Program-made: the position numbers and the translations under genes
Notes under the pieces: generated by a model
Databases searched by the model: none
The model's input: only the letters and a program-made list of their open reading frames with translations
What the model was told of the DNA's origin: nothing
Assembly: GCA_005883955.1 (NCBI GenBank)
Contig: VAXH01000087.1
Location: 43,451-82,171, forward strand
From: Actinomycetota bacterium
GTDB lineage: Bacteria; Actinomycetota; Thermoleophilia; Gaiellales; Gaiellaceae
DNA: 38,721 nt
Reading direction: 5' to 3'
In this document: positions 7,382-15,245 of the stretch, piece by piece
Position numbering within the stretch: position 1 is the stretch's first letter
How the letters are laid out: each line of letters begins with the position of its first letter

Positions 7382-8557
7382 GTGGCTTACGAGTTCAAAC
7401 TGCCCGACCTTGGCGAAGGGCTGACCGAGGGCGAGGTCGCCCGCTGGCTCGTAGCCGAGGGGCAGGAGATCCGCGAGGACGACCCGCTCGTCGAGATCCA
7501 GACCGACAAGACGACGGTCGAGATCCCCTCGCCGGCCGCCGGCAAGGTCGCCCGGATTCTGGTCGCCGAGGGCGAGACCGTCGCGGTAGGGACGGTCTTG
7601 GTCGTGATTGGCGACGGCGCCGCGCCGGAGGGGCAGCCAAGCGCCGAGGAAGCGCCGCAGCAGCAGGCCGCTGTGTTCACTTCGGACCGGTCCCCGTACC
7701 TGGCACCGGGACACGCCCATGCCGGACAGCGGGTTCGCGCGACGCCACTCGTTCGGCGCCTGGCACAAGAGCTCGGCGTCGAGCTCGAATCCCTGCGGGG
7801 AACCGGGCCGCAGGGCCGAGCGACCGAGGAGGACGTGCGCTCCGCGGCCGCGTCTCCTCGCCTGGCACCGGGACACGCCCCGGAGGGACGCCGCGAGCCG
7901 CTGCGCGGAGTCCGGAAGCTGATTGCCGAGCACATGGCACGCGCGCACGCCGAGGTGCCGCCAGTGACCTGGGTCGAAGAGTGCGACTTCGGCGCCGTCG
8001 ATCTGAAGCGGCTCGTCCCGCTGACGCTCAAGGCCGTGGCCGAGGCGCTCCAGGAAGTGCCGGAGTTGAACGCGCGCTTCGAAGGCGGCGAGATCGTCTA
8101 CCTCGACCGCTACGACCTCGGCGTCGCCGTGCAGACCGATCAGGGCCTCGTCGTCCCGGTCGTCCGCGACTGCGACTCGCGTTCCGTCGACGAGCTGGCG
8201 GACGAGCTCGCGCGGCTCGCCGACGCGGCGCGCGCGCACAAGCTCAAGCCCGAGGAGCTCCGAGGCTCGACGTTCACCGTCACGAGCGCGGGCAAGCTCG
8301 CCGGCCTGCTGACGACGCCGATCGTCAACCACCCGGAGGTCGGGATCCTCAGCATCGGCCGGGTCGCCGACCGGCCGGTCGTCCGCGACGGTGAGATCGT
8401 TGCTCGCCCGACCGGGACGATCGCCGTCACTTTCGACCACCGTGTCGTCGACGGCGCTCGGGCCGCCGAGTTCGGCCTGGCGGTGATCCGCCGATTGGAG
8501 ACTGGGATGGAGCCCGGCGCGCCGCAGAAAGCGCCGGGCCCCCGAGGGACGAACTAA
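7382..8557 (+). CDS. pdhC: 2-oxoacid dehydrogenase E2 component (dihydrolipoamide acyltransferase)
   Basis: 391 residues in classic E2 order. One lipoyl domain (1-75) carries the lipoylated lysine K43 in IQTDKTTVEIP. A peripheral subunit-binding domain (about 117-155) reads RATPLVRRLAQELGVEL and GRATEEDV. The catalytic domain (about 175-385) has FTVTSAGKLAGLLTTPIVNH and the active-site DHRVVDG near residues 352-358, with the catalytic His and Asp intact. E2 transfers the acyl group from the lipoyl arm to CoA and forms the cytoplasmic core of the complex. Both linkers flanking the subunit-binding domain contain the same LAPGHA peptide, encoded by an identical 20-base repeat. Starts at GTG right after a TAGATT box. 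Its stop overlaps that of the convergent CHRD gene. No E3 gene is present in the window. Confidence 0.93.
   Translation: MAYEFKLPDLGEGLTEGEVARWLVAEGQEIREDDPLVEIQTDKTTVEIPSPAAGKVARILVAEGETVAVGTVLVVIGDGAAPEGQPSAEEAPQQQAAVFTSDRSPYLAPGHAHAGQRVRATPLVRRLAQELGVELESLRGTGPQGRATEEDVRSAAASPRLAPGHAPEGRREPLRGVRKLIAEHMARAHAEVPPVTWVEECDFGAVDLKRLVPLTLKAVAEALQEVPELNARFEGGEIVYLDRYDLGVAVQTDQGLVVPVVRDCDSRSVDELADELARLADAARAHKLKPEELRGSTFTVTSAGKLAGLLTTPIVNHPEVGILSIGRVADRPVVRDGEIVARPTGTIAVTFDHRVVDGARAAEFGLAVIRRLETGMEPGAPQKAPGPRGTN
7690..7718 (+). repeat. Short repeat in E2 linker, copy 1
   Basis: The 20 bases at 7699-7718 (CCTGGCACCGGGACACGCCC) recur exactly at 7861-7880; over 29 bases the two copies agree at 25 positions. 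Copy 1 is also an imperfect inverted repeat: 7690-7700 pairs with 7702-7712 at 9 of 11 positions. It encodes LAPGHA in the linker before the subunit-binding domain. Confidence 0.8.
7852..7880 (+). repeat. Short repeat in E2 linker, copy 2
   Basis: Second copy of the linker repeat, 162 bases (54 codons) downstream and in the same reading frame, encoding LAPGHA after the subunit-binding domain. Its left arm has diverged, so the hairpin is weaker than in copy 1. Confidence 0.8.
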
Positions 8558-8997
8558 AGGTCGGCCTTCAGCTGGCCGCGCATCGCGCCGCCGAGATGCT
8601 TGGCGTTGTGCACGTTCACGTAGAAGGCGGACGGCTTCGCCGCAACCGCGTTGATCTTCGCCTTCGGCGCCGTCGTGCAGCCCTGGCGCTTAAAAGTCGT
8701 CCCGAACGCGATGTAGACGGGGCCGGAGACGCCGGGCCTGCCCTTGTGGATGTGAGCGGCCGTGGGCTTCCCGTCGATCTTGGTGATCGTGAACTCCCAG
8801 CAGACCTTGCCGACGCTCGGCTTCAGAGTCACCTCGACCCTGCCGCGATTCGAGGCCGGCGCGGCCGGAACCTCGTTCGTCCCGCGGAGCTGTGCATGTA
8901 GGTGGTTACCGCCCGTGGCGGTCGCGACCGCCGCCAGCACGAGTCCTGCGGCGAGAGCAGCGGCAAGCGCCGCGATCGTGAGCATTCCCTTTCGCAT
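8554..8997 (-). CDS. Exported CHRD domain protein
   Basis: 147 residues read leftward from the ATG at 8997. An N-terminal signal peptide (MRKGMLTIAALAAALAAGLV, ending near ATATG) is followed by a CHRD domain: LRGTNEVPAAPASNRGRVEVTL, then CWEFTITKIDGKPTAAHIHKG, GPVYIAF, and a C-terminal YVNVHNAKHLGGAMRGQL. CHRD domains were named from chordin; the bacterial versions are secreted proteins without a firm function. The start is supported by GGGAGG four bases upstream, one of the few clear Shine-Dalgarno sites in the window; the frame stays open further upstream, but that part looks non-coding. The stop overlaps the stop of the E2 gene, so the two genes converge. Confidence 0.88.
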   Translation of the reverse strand: MRKGMLTIAALAAALAAGLVLAAVATATGGNHLHAQLRGTNEVPAAPASNRGRVEVTLKPSVGKVCWEFTITKIDGKPTAAHIHKGRPGVSGPVYIAFGTTFKRQGCTTAPKAKINAVAAKPSAFYVNVHNAKHLGGAMRGQLKADL

Positions 8998-9072
8998 AGA
9001 ACCTCCCATGACGTGGTTTCGCCGGTAGTTCGCGAAGAGAACGCGTTCGGTTTCCCGGTCCCAGGTCGGCAC

Positions 9073-9078
9073 TACACT
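9073..9078 (+). promoter_or_regulatory. Probable -10 box (TACACT) of the gene at 9086
   Basis: TACACT ends seven bases before the ATG at 9086 in the 88-base divergent gap between the CHRD gene and this gene. No Shine-Dalgarno sequence is present, fitting leaderless transcription. Confidence 0.5.
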
Positions 9079-9085
9079 GGACCGA

Positions 9086-9505
9086 ATGTGGGAGTGGTAC
9101 CGGATTGGCGTTGCAGCCGGCATCGGCGCCGGCATCGCCCTCCTCGCTGCAGGCTGGCTGGCCAGAAAGCGGCCCGGAGCGCTGCTGGCGATCCTGATCG
9201 GCGTGGCCGTCGGGATCGGCGTCGGCTTCGCCCTCGGTGACTGGAAGGACGCCGTCGGCGGTGCGGTCGGCGGTGTGCTCGGGGGACTCGGTGGCGCCCC
9301 GCTCGCGGCCGGAACCCTGCGTCGAGGCGGTACCGTCAGCGGCACGGGAATCCTGATCGGCCTCGCCGGGCTCGGGATCGCCGCACTCGCGCTCGTGCCG
9401 TTTCTCGGCTACCTCGAAGCGCTGGCCTTGCCCGCGCTCGCCGCGCGCGCACGTCGCCGCGAGCCCGAGCGGTATGCGGGCCTGCGCACGCTCGCCCGGG
9501 ACTAG
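9086..9505 (+). CDS. Glycine-rich small membrane protein
   Basis: 139 residues. Three or four membrane segments with GxxxG spacing are visible: IGVAAGIGAGIALLAAG (7-23), LLAILIGVAVGIGVGFALG (33-51), VGGAVGGVLGGLGGAPLAAG (57-76) and GILIGLAGLGIAALALVPFLGYL (87-109), followed by a basic tail. The glycine spacing resembles glycine-zipper proteins, but no family can be named confidently. The stop TAG overlaps the GTG of the downstream phosphodiesterase gene (TAGTG), so the two are probably cotranscribed. Function unknown. Confidence 0.8.
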   Translation: MWEWYRIGVAAGIGAGIALLAAGWLARKRPGALLAILIGVAVGIGVGFALGDWKDAVGGAVGGVLGGLGGAPLAAGTLRRGGTVSGTGILIGLAGLGIAALALVPFLGYLEALALPALAARARRREPERYAGLRTLARD

Positions 9506-10775
9506 TGCCCAAGAAGCTGATCCTGATCGTGATCGACGGCCTCACTCCGGCCGCGTTCGAGCTGGCGGCCGAGGACGACCGCACACCCGCGTTGAAGTTC
9601 CTCACAGCAAATGGCAATTACGCGCGCGGGATCTCGACGTTCCCGTCGCTGACGCCGGTCTGCCTGTCGTCGATCGCGACCGGCGCCCATCCCGACGTTC
9701 ACGGGGTCCCCCACCTCGTCTGGTATCACCGCGGCGAGCACCGGATAGTTGAGTACGGGTCCTCGTTCGCCGCCGTCCGTGCCGCGGGTACGCGTCAGAC
9801 GCCGGCTACACGACCGCGGCGATCAATTTCACCTGCTACCGGGGCCGCAACCGCCACGCTTCCACCGTGCCCGCCTTTACTCGCCGCCCGGCCTTCGGGC
9901 CGAAGCGCTTCTTCTTCTTCAATCTGTTCGAGTCGGACGTGACCGGCGCCCCGCTCGCGGTCTTCGGGCGCTCGGCAGGGTCGGTGGACGCGTACGCGGC
10001 GGCGGTCGGCCGCTGGCTGGTCACCAGGGACGGCTTCGACTTCCTCGTCCACTACCTGCCGGACTACGACTTCGCCTCGCACGCGGCCGGCCCAGGGGCA
10101 TCGGAGCAGGCATTGCAGCGAAGCGACGCAGCGATCTGGGCCTTGGTCGAGGCAGCCGGCGGGCCCGACGAGTTCCTCGAGCGCTACGCGGTCCTCCTCT
10201 GCGCCGACCACGGCCAGACGCGGATCGACCGGAAAGTCCGGCTGGAGGAGCGCTTCCTGGACGCGGGTGTGATCGTGACCGCTTCGAACCGCGCCGGCAT
10301 GGTCTACCGAACGGGCAAGACGCGAGAGGACACCCGCGAGCTCGCGGCGCGCCTCGATGCCGAGGCAGGGGTCGAGGCAGCGCTCTTCCTCGAAGCGAAT
10401 GAGGCCATCGCGCGCCGCGCCGGCGAGGAGCTCCGCTTCGCGCCCGCGGCGAGCGGCTGGGCAACAAGCGGGGATCTGACGCTCCTGCCGCAGCCGGACG
10501 CGCTCGAACGCGCGTGGGCGGCGCTCCGCAATCCCAACGCCGGTGAGCTGATCGTCTCGGCCGCCGAGGGTATCGAGTTCGCCGACCTCGCCGGTCGCAG
10601 CCACCTCGGCGGCGGCAGCCACGGCGCCCTCGCCGCCGCCGACTCGGAGGTGCCGTTGCTCACCGTCGGCATCGACGCAGCGCCGCGGAGCATCACCGAC
10701 CTGGCGCCGCTGGCGCTCGAGCACTTCGGCGTCGAGCCTCCCGCCTACACCCGCGCTCTCGCTCATGCTGCCTGA
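9505..10775 (+). pseudogene. Type I phosphodiesterase / alkaline-phosphatase superfamily gene, frame broken near 9797
   Basis: Two frames together encode one alkaline phosphatase superfamily protein. Frame A (from GTG 9505) has the metal-binding LILIVIDGLTPAAFE (Asp in VIDG), then STFPSLTPVCLSSIATGAHPD, where the nucleophile Thr is the T of FPSLTPV, and HGVPHLVWY. It stays homologous up to AAVRAAGTRQT (about 9797). Frame B resumes at DAGYTTAAINFTCYRGRNRH (9798) and continues through ADHGQTRID (metal-binding Asp-His) and SHLGGGSHGAL to the stop. In relatives, as I remember them, the two blocks are separated by about 20-25 residues that are absent here. So a short deletion, not a single-base slip, links them. 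Either a real pseudogene or an assembly error. The stop overlaps pcm. Confidence 0.82.
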
Positions 10776-11418
10776 GGACGAGCAATCCCGTCAGCGCCGC
10801 TCCATGGTGGAGGCGCAGCTGCGCGGACGCGACATCGTCGACGAGCGCGTGCTTCGCGCGATGGCCGCCGTCCCGCGCGAGCGATTCGTCGGGGAGAGCG
10901 AGCAGCGGCGTGCCTACGAAGACGCCGCCCTGCCGATCAGCGGCGGACAGACGATCTCCCAGCCCTACATGGTCGCGCGCATCTGCGAGGCCCTTCGGCT
11001 GGCCGGCGGCGAGCGGGTGCTCGACGTCGGCACCGGCTCCGGCTACCAGGCGGCCGTGCTCGCGGAGCTCGCGGCGGAGGTGCATACGATCGAGCGGATC
11101 CCCGAGCTCGCGGAGGCCGCCCGAGAGCGGCTGACGGAGTCGGGATACGGCCGTGTCCAGGTGCATGTCGGCGACGGCACCCTCGGCCTGCCCGAGTTCG
11201 CGCCCTTCGACGGCATCGCCGTCGCCGCCGCGGCGCCCGGTTTCCCGCAGACGCTCTACGATCAGCTGAAGCCGCGAGGTCGCCTTGTCGTCCCGGTCGG
11301 CAGCGCCCGCGGCCAGCGCCTCGAGGTTGCAGTCAGGAGCCCGGAAGGGCCGGCGGTCATCCATTCCGTACCGTGTCGCTTCGTGCCGCTTGTCGGCGCC
11401 GAGGGGTTCGGCGAATAA
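10765..11418 (+). CDS. pcm: Protein-L-isoaspartate O-methyltransferase
   Basis: 217 residues, the usual length of Pcm. The enzyme methylates L-isoaspartyl residues in damaged proteins using S-adenosylmethionine, allowing their repair. Seen here: the N-terminal R..MVE.QL.GR.I.D..VL.AM..VPRE.FV pattern, AYEDAALPISGGQTISQPYMVA (substrate site, about 51-72), the SAM-binding motif I RVLDVGTGSGYQAAVLAEL (about 84-102), and the later LKPRGRLVVPVG. The ATG lies inside the last codons of the upstream broken phosphodiesterase gene. It is followed by a 7-bp hairpin in the gap before the next gene. Confidence 0.94.
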   Translation: MLPEDEQSRQRRSMVEAQLRGRDIVDERVLRAMAAVPRERFVGESEQRRAYEDAALPISGGQTISQPYMVARICEALRLAGGERVLDVGTGSGYQAAVLAELAAEVHTIERIPELAEAARERLTESGYGRVQVHVGDGTLGLPEFAPFDGIAVAAAAPGFPQTLYDQLKPRGRLVVPVGSARGQRLEVAVRSPEGPAVIHSVPCRFVPLVGAEGFGE

Positions 11419-11449
11419 CCCCGTTTGCGGACCCGCCGAAGGGCAAGAA

Positions 11450-11467
11450 CGCCGTCGTGAGACGGCG
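11450..11467 (+). other. Short hairpin with GTGA loop after pcm
   Basis: CGCCGTC pairs perfectly with GACGGCG around a GTGA loop (GNRA type). It lies in the 63-base gap between pcm and the PRC-like gene, ending 14 bases before the TTG start. There is no T tract, so it is not a standard terminator; it could act as a leader or processing stem. Confidence 0.45.
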
Positions 11468-11481
11468 CGCCGAGGAGTCGC

Positions 11482-11901
11482 TTGCGAATCGACTTGGAGG
11501 CCGTGCGGGCTTTGCCCCCTGCGGCCGTATCGACCCGATTGATGGGCGGAGGTGGTCTCGAGCTGGCTGACGAATACTCAGCGGAAGCGCTTTTGAGCTT
11601 GCCTCTGCGTTTTCGCGGGATCGAGCTCGGCCGCTCCGTCGATCTGCTCGTTGCCCGCGACGCGACCCGCGCGCTCGGCTTCGACATCCTCTGCGGGGAC
11701 CACGCTCATCGGTTCCTGCCGTTCGCCGTCGCGAACCTGAAGGACGACGCGATCGAGATCGAGTCGCCGCTCGTGCTGCTCGACTTCGGCGAGTTCGGCT
11801 TCTACCGCGAGCAGGCGACGACGCTGAGCGAGCTCAATGGAGAGGCCGGCGAGGTCGTCGTCGAGCGCGACGGGTCGATCAAGGGAATCACCCCGCGCTG
11901 A
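11482..11901 (+). CDS. PRC-barrel-like conserved protein
   Basis: 139 residues from TTG 11482, which has GAGGAG upstream at a good distance; an in-frame ATG lies about 20 codons further in. The central part, SLPLRFRGIELGRSVDLLV followed by ARDATRALGFDILCGDHAHRF and LPFAVANLKDDAIEIESPLVLL, looks like a PRC-barrel fold (short beta strands and the 'lG.v.DLLvd....ralGf.v' pattern). Family assignment is by pattern only. The tail FYREQATTLSELNGEAGEVV appears conserved in style. There is no signal peptide or membrane segment. It sits between pcm and gtrA without a clear functional link. Function unknown. Confidence 0.65.
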   Translation: MRIDLEAVRALPPAAVSTRLMGGGGLELADEYSAEALLSLPLRFRGIELGRSVDLLVARDATRALGFDILCGDHAHRFLPFAVANLKDDAIEIESPLVLLDFGEFGFYREQATTLSELNGEAGEVVVERDGSIKGITPR

Positions 11902-11907
11902 TAGCCT
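11902..11907 (+). promoter_or_regulatory. Possible -10 box (TAGCCT) of the GtrA gene
   Basis: TAGCCT overlaps the end of the upstream gene and stops nine bases before the ATG at 11917. No Shine-Dalgarno sequence is present. It is one of several TANNNT boxes at this distance in the window; weak on its own. Confidence 0.35.
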
Positions 11908-11916
11908 CGCCCGCCG

Positions 11917-12357
11917 ATGGCACAGCCGCCTTCCGCCGTGCTCGCCGCACGCGCCCGAGCGGTTCGTGCGCTCCGCAAACCCGCGAACTGGATGCAGCTT
12001 GCGAAGTTCGCCGCAGTCGGCGCGACAGGCTATGCCGTCAACCTCGCCGTCTACACGGCGCTCCTGCGCGGGGCCGACTGGCACTACATCTACGCGGCTA
12101 CGGTCTCGTTCCTGGTTGCCGTCACCAACAACTACCTCTGGAACCGTCTCTGGACGTTCCGCGACCAGCGCGGGCATGTGGGGTTTCAGGGTCTCCGCTT
12201 CTTCGCGGTCGCGCTCGTTGCCTACGCCGCCAACCTCGGCATCCTCAGCGCACTGATTGCCATCGGCATGAACAAGGTCGCCGCGCAGGCGATCGCGATC
12301 GTGCTCGTGACGCCGCTGAATTTCATCGGGAACAAACTCTGGTCGTTCGCCCGGTAG
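11917..12357 (+). CDS. GtrA family membrane protein
   Basis: 146 residues with four membrane segments in the GtrA pattern: LAKFAAVGATGYAVNLAVYTALL, YIYAATVSFLVAVTNNYLWNRLWTF, LRFFAVALVAYAANLGILSALI and KVAAQAIAIVLVTPLNFIGNKLWSF. The two N-rich helix ends (NNYLWNRLWTF and NFIGNKLWSF) are the family hallmark. GtrA-like proteins are implicated in moving lipid-linked sugars across the membrane for surface glycan assembly. That fits the two large polytopic glycosyltransferase-like genes immediately downstream. Confidence 0.9.
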   Translation: MAQPPSAVLAARARAVRALRKPANWMQLAKFAAVGATGYAVNLAVYTALLRGADWHYIYAATVSFLVAVTNNYLWNRLWTFRDQRGHVGFQGLRFFAVALVAYAANLGILSALIAIGMNKVAAQAIAIVLVTPLNFIGNKLWSFAR

Positions 12358-12378
12358 TGGGCGTGTGGCCGCGTCCAC

Positions 12379-12384
12379 TAACCT
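12379..12384 (+). promoter_or_regulatory. Probable -10 box (TAACCT) of the gene at 12391
   Basis: TAACCT is followed by exactly six bases and the ATG at 12391, the spacing expected for leaderless transcription. No Shine-Dalgarno sequence is present. Confidence 0.5.
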
Positions 12385-12390
12385 GATTCC

Positions 12391-14041
12391 ATGCGCCGGC
12401 TGGGAGTCGCCGCCTTTTGCGCGCTGCTGCTCGTGCCCGCCGCCGGAGCTGCGCCCAAGACAATCCTGACCCAGAAGCGGGCGACCGCGATCTTCCTCGC
12501 TAACCCGAAGGTCGCGCAATGGCTGCGGCATTACCCGCCGAAGACCCGCACGACCGAAGCGACCTACAGCGCGCAGTTCGAGAAGCTCGGTGACCGAGGC
12601 CTGGACCGGCCCGCAGGTCGCCTGGAAGATGGCGCGCGGCTACAAGGGCGCCTTCGGCGGCAAGGAGATCAACAGCCTGCCGATCTGGCTCGGGTTCTGT
12701 GCTGCCTTCCTGCTCGGGCTCGCCGACTTCCGCCGGCCGTTCTCGCTCCGGAATCTCGACCTGCTCGCGCTCGTCTCGTTCAGCATTTCACTCTGGTACT
12801 TCAACAAGGGACACGTCTTCACGGCGATGCCGCTCGTCTACCCGCCGCTCGTCTACCTGCTCGGACGGATGGTGTGGAGCGTCCGGCGGGGTCGAGCAGT
12901 CCCGGCGACGCGACCGGTCTGGCCCGTCTGGCTGCTCGCCGCCGCGGCGGTCTTCCTGGTCGGCTTTCGGATCGGCCTCAACGTCGAGAACTCGAACGTG
13001 ATCGACGTCGGCTACTCGGGCGTCGTCGGTGCCGAGCGGATCTCGTCGGGCGAGGCTCCCTACGGCAACTTTCCCGTCGAGGACAGCCGGAAGGCCTGCG
13101 GGCCGGCGGACGAGGACGGCGAGATCCGCGATCGAATCCAGACGAACGGGCGCTGCGAGTCGGCCAATCCGCAGGGGGACACGTACGGTCCGGTCGCCTA
13201 CGAGGCGTACCTACCGGCCTACTGGTTGTTCGGGTGGAGCGGCAAGTGGGACAGCCTGCCCGCCGCTCATGCCGCGACTATCGCCTTCGACCTGCTCTGC
13301 CTGCTCGGGCTGGCCCTGGTCGGCCTGCGTTTCGGCGGGCTCACGCTCGCGGTCACCCTCGTCTTCGCCTGGGCGGCCTGGCCGTTCACGCAGTACGTGT
13401 CGAGCTCGAACACGAACGACGCGCTGCCGCCGCTTTTTCTGATCTGGGGCTTCTGGCTGGTGACTTCGTCGTTTGCCCGCGGCGCTTTCTCCGCGCTCGC
13501 GGGCTGGACGAAGTTCGCGCCGCTGCTCGTGGCGCCACTGTGGGCCTCGTACCCGGACTCGCGCGCCCGTCCGCGCGAGAAGCTCGTCTTCCTCGGCGGC
13601 TTCCTCGCGGCAACAGTTGTCGCGTTCTCAGTGCTTTTGCTCGAGCCGAGCCCGCTCCACGCCGTCCACGTTTTCTACGACCGCACGATCAAGTTCCAGG
13701 TCGGCCGGCATTCCCCATTCTCGATCTGGGACTGGAAGCAGTACGGCGCCGGCTATCCGGATCTGCACCTCGTCCAGCGGGTGCTGCAGGTGCCGCTCGT
13801 GATCGGCGCGATCGCGGTCTACTTCGTCCCGCGACGCAAGACGGCACGTCAGCTCGCGGCGCTGACCGCAGCACTACTGCTCGGCTTCGAGCTCGTGCTG
13901 ACGCACTGGTTCTACCTCTATCTCCCCTGGTTCTTCCCCTTCGTTGCCTTCGTGGCCTTGACGGTCGAACGCGAGGCTGTCCCCGAAGAGGCCCCTGTAC
14001 CCCGTGAGCACGACGCAAGAGCGCTGGTCGCTGCCGGCTGA
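12391..14041 (+). pseudogene. Large GT-C-like polytopic membrane protein gene, frame broken near 12585
   Basis: Frame A begins at ATG 12391 with a signal-like segment (MRRLGVAAFCALLLVPAAGA), then RATAIFLANPKVAQWLRHYP and TEATYSAQFEK, after which its downstream translation is nonsense. Frame B starts about 12590 with VTEAWTGPQVAWKMARGY and runs for 483 residues through about ten membrane segments, with periplasmic loops containing NVENSNVIDVGYSGVVGAERI and DTYGPVAYEAYLPAYW, to the stop at 14041. Relatives, as I recall them, join the two halves through about 25 residues (a W.V.VW..AGEIA.G.VDD type segment) that are missing here. The long loops and helix number suggest a GT-C type glycosyltransferase of mannosyltransferase style. 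Real pseudogene or assembly deletion cannot be separated by eye. The 3' end overlaps the next gene by 38 bases. Confidence 0.72.
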
Positions 14042-15245
14042 GCGCCGGATCGCGCTCGCGGCCGGGCTCGTCGCGCTCGCGGTCTTCGGCGCCGCCTGGG
14101 CGCTGCTCCACCGCGGCTTCTACCGGCGCGACCAGATCATCGACACGCCGGTCTACCAGCGTTACGGCGACGCCATGCTCGACGGGCAAGTGCCCTATCT
14201 GGACTTCAGGGTCGAGTACCCGCCGGCGGCGCTGCCGGTCTTCCTCCTACCGGCGATTGGCGATCGGCACGACCCAGCCATCTATCGGCGGAACTTCGAG
14301 CGGCTGATGGTGCTCTGCGGCCTCCTCGCGATCGCAGGCGCAGCGATCGCACTCGGCGCCTTGCGTGCAGAGCCGGAGCGTCTGCTCGCCGCGCTCGGCT
14401 TCGCGGCGCTGACGCCGCTCGCGCTCGGTTCCGTGATCCTGACCCGCTTCGACCTCTGGCCGACGGCGCTCCTGGTGCTCGGCCTGGCCGCGGTGCTCGC
14501 GGAGCACAGGCGGACCGGACTCGGCGTACTTGGGCTCGCCGCTGCGGCCAAGATCTTCCCGGTCGTCGTCGTGCCGCCCGCGCTCGTCTATGTCTGGCGG
14601 CGCCACGGACGGCGGGAGGCGCTCCTGTGCGCGGCCGTCTTCGCGGGCGTGGTCGCGATCATTTTCCTGCCGTTCGTGCGGCTCTCGCCCGGCGGCGTTT
14701 GGGACAGCCTGCACCGGCAGGCGGACCGGCCGCTGCAGATCGAGAGCCTCGGCTCGAGCTTCCTGCTCGTCGCCCACCAGCTCGGCGCCTGGACAGTCCA
14801 CCTCGACCTGAGCCACGGCTCGCAGAACCAAGGCGGCTCGCTGGCGAACGCGCTGGCGGTGATCCAGAGCGTCGTCCAAGCGCTGGTCGTGGTCGCACTG
14901 TGGGTCGCGTTCGCCCGCGGACCGGCGACGCCGGAGCGGCTCGTCCGCTACTCGGCCGCGGGTGTGGCGGCGTTCATCGCCTTCGGCAAGGTGCTCTCGC
15001 CGCAGTTTTTGATCTGGCTGTTGCCCCTCGTCCCGCTCGTCCGCGGGCGGCGCGGGCTCGCCGCCTCTGCCGTGCTCGCCCTCGCGCTCGTGCTGACGCA
15101 GCTCTGGTTCCCGTATCGCTACTGGCGGCTGGCGCTGCACCAGGACGCGATCGCGTCCTGGCTCGTCTTCGCGCGCGACCTCGTGCTCGTGGCGCTCGTC
15201 CTTGTCCTGGCTATACCTCGACGCGGACGGGCTCGCACGACGTAG
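14004..15245 (+). CDS. GT87 (DUF2029) family membrane glycosyltransferase
   Basis: 413 residues with about ten membrane helices. The N-terminal periplasmic loop has DQIIDTPVYQRYGDAMLDGQVPYLDFRVEYPP, a typical GT87/DUF2029 segment with the acidic pair (D..VEYPP). Later RFDLWPTALLVLGLAAVL and FGKVLSPQFLIWLLPLVPLV complete the pattern. Members of this family, such as mycobacterial PimE, transfer mannose from a polyprenyl phosphate donor onto envelope glycolipids outside the membrane. Start GTG lies inside the end of the upstream broken gene. With GtrA and the preceding GT-C-like gene, it suggests a small surface-glycan group. The 3' end overlaps the convergent ymdB gene by 35 bases. Confidence 0.85.
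   Translation: MSTTQERWSLPAERRIALAAGLVALAVFGAAWALLHRGFYRRDQIIDTPVYQRYGDAMLDGQVPYLDFRVEYPPAALPVFLLPAIGDRHDPAIYRRNFERLMVLCGLLAIAGAAIALGALRAEPERLLAALGFAALTPLALGSVILTRFDLWPTALLVLGLAAVLAEHRRTGLGVLGLAAAAKIFPVVVVPPALVYVWRRHGRREALLCAAVFAGVVAIIFLPFVRLSPGGVWDSLHRQADRPLQIESLGSSFLLVAHQLGAWTVHLDLSHGSQNQGGSLANALAVIQSVVQALVVVALWVAFARGPATPERLVRYSAAGVAAFIAFGKVLSPQFLIWLLPLVPLVRGRRGLAASAVLALALVLTQLWFPYRYWRLALHQDAIASWLVFARDLVLVALVLVLAIPRRGRARTT

Noticed and set aside
8998-9345. A longer - strand frame extending the CHRD protein to about 263 residues
   Set aside because: The upstream part is low-complexity and overlaps a convincing + strand gene. The signal peptide and GGGAGG site mark the start at 8997.
9505-10775. 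Programmed ribosomal frameshifting as the explanation of the three broken genes
   Set aside because: At each junction about 20-25 conserved residues are absent, so changing frame would not restore the family sequence. No slippery heptamer is seen at the junctions.
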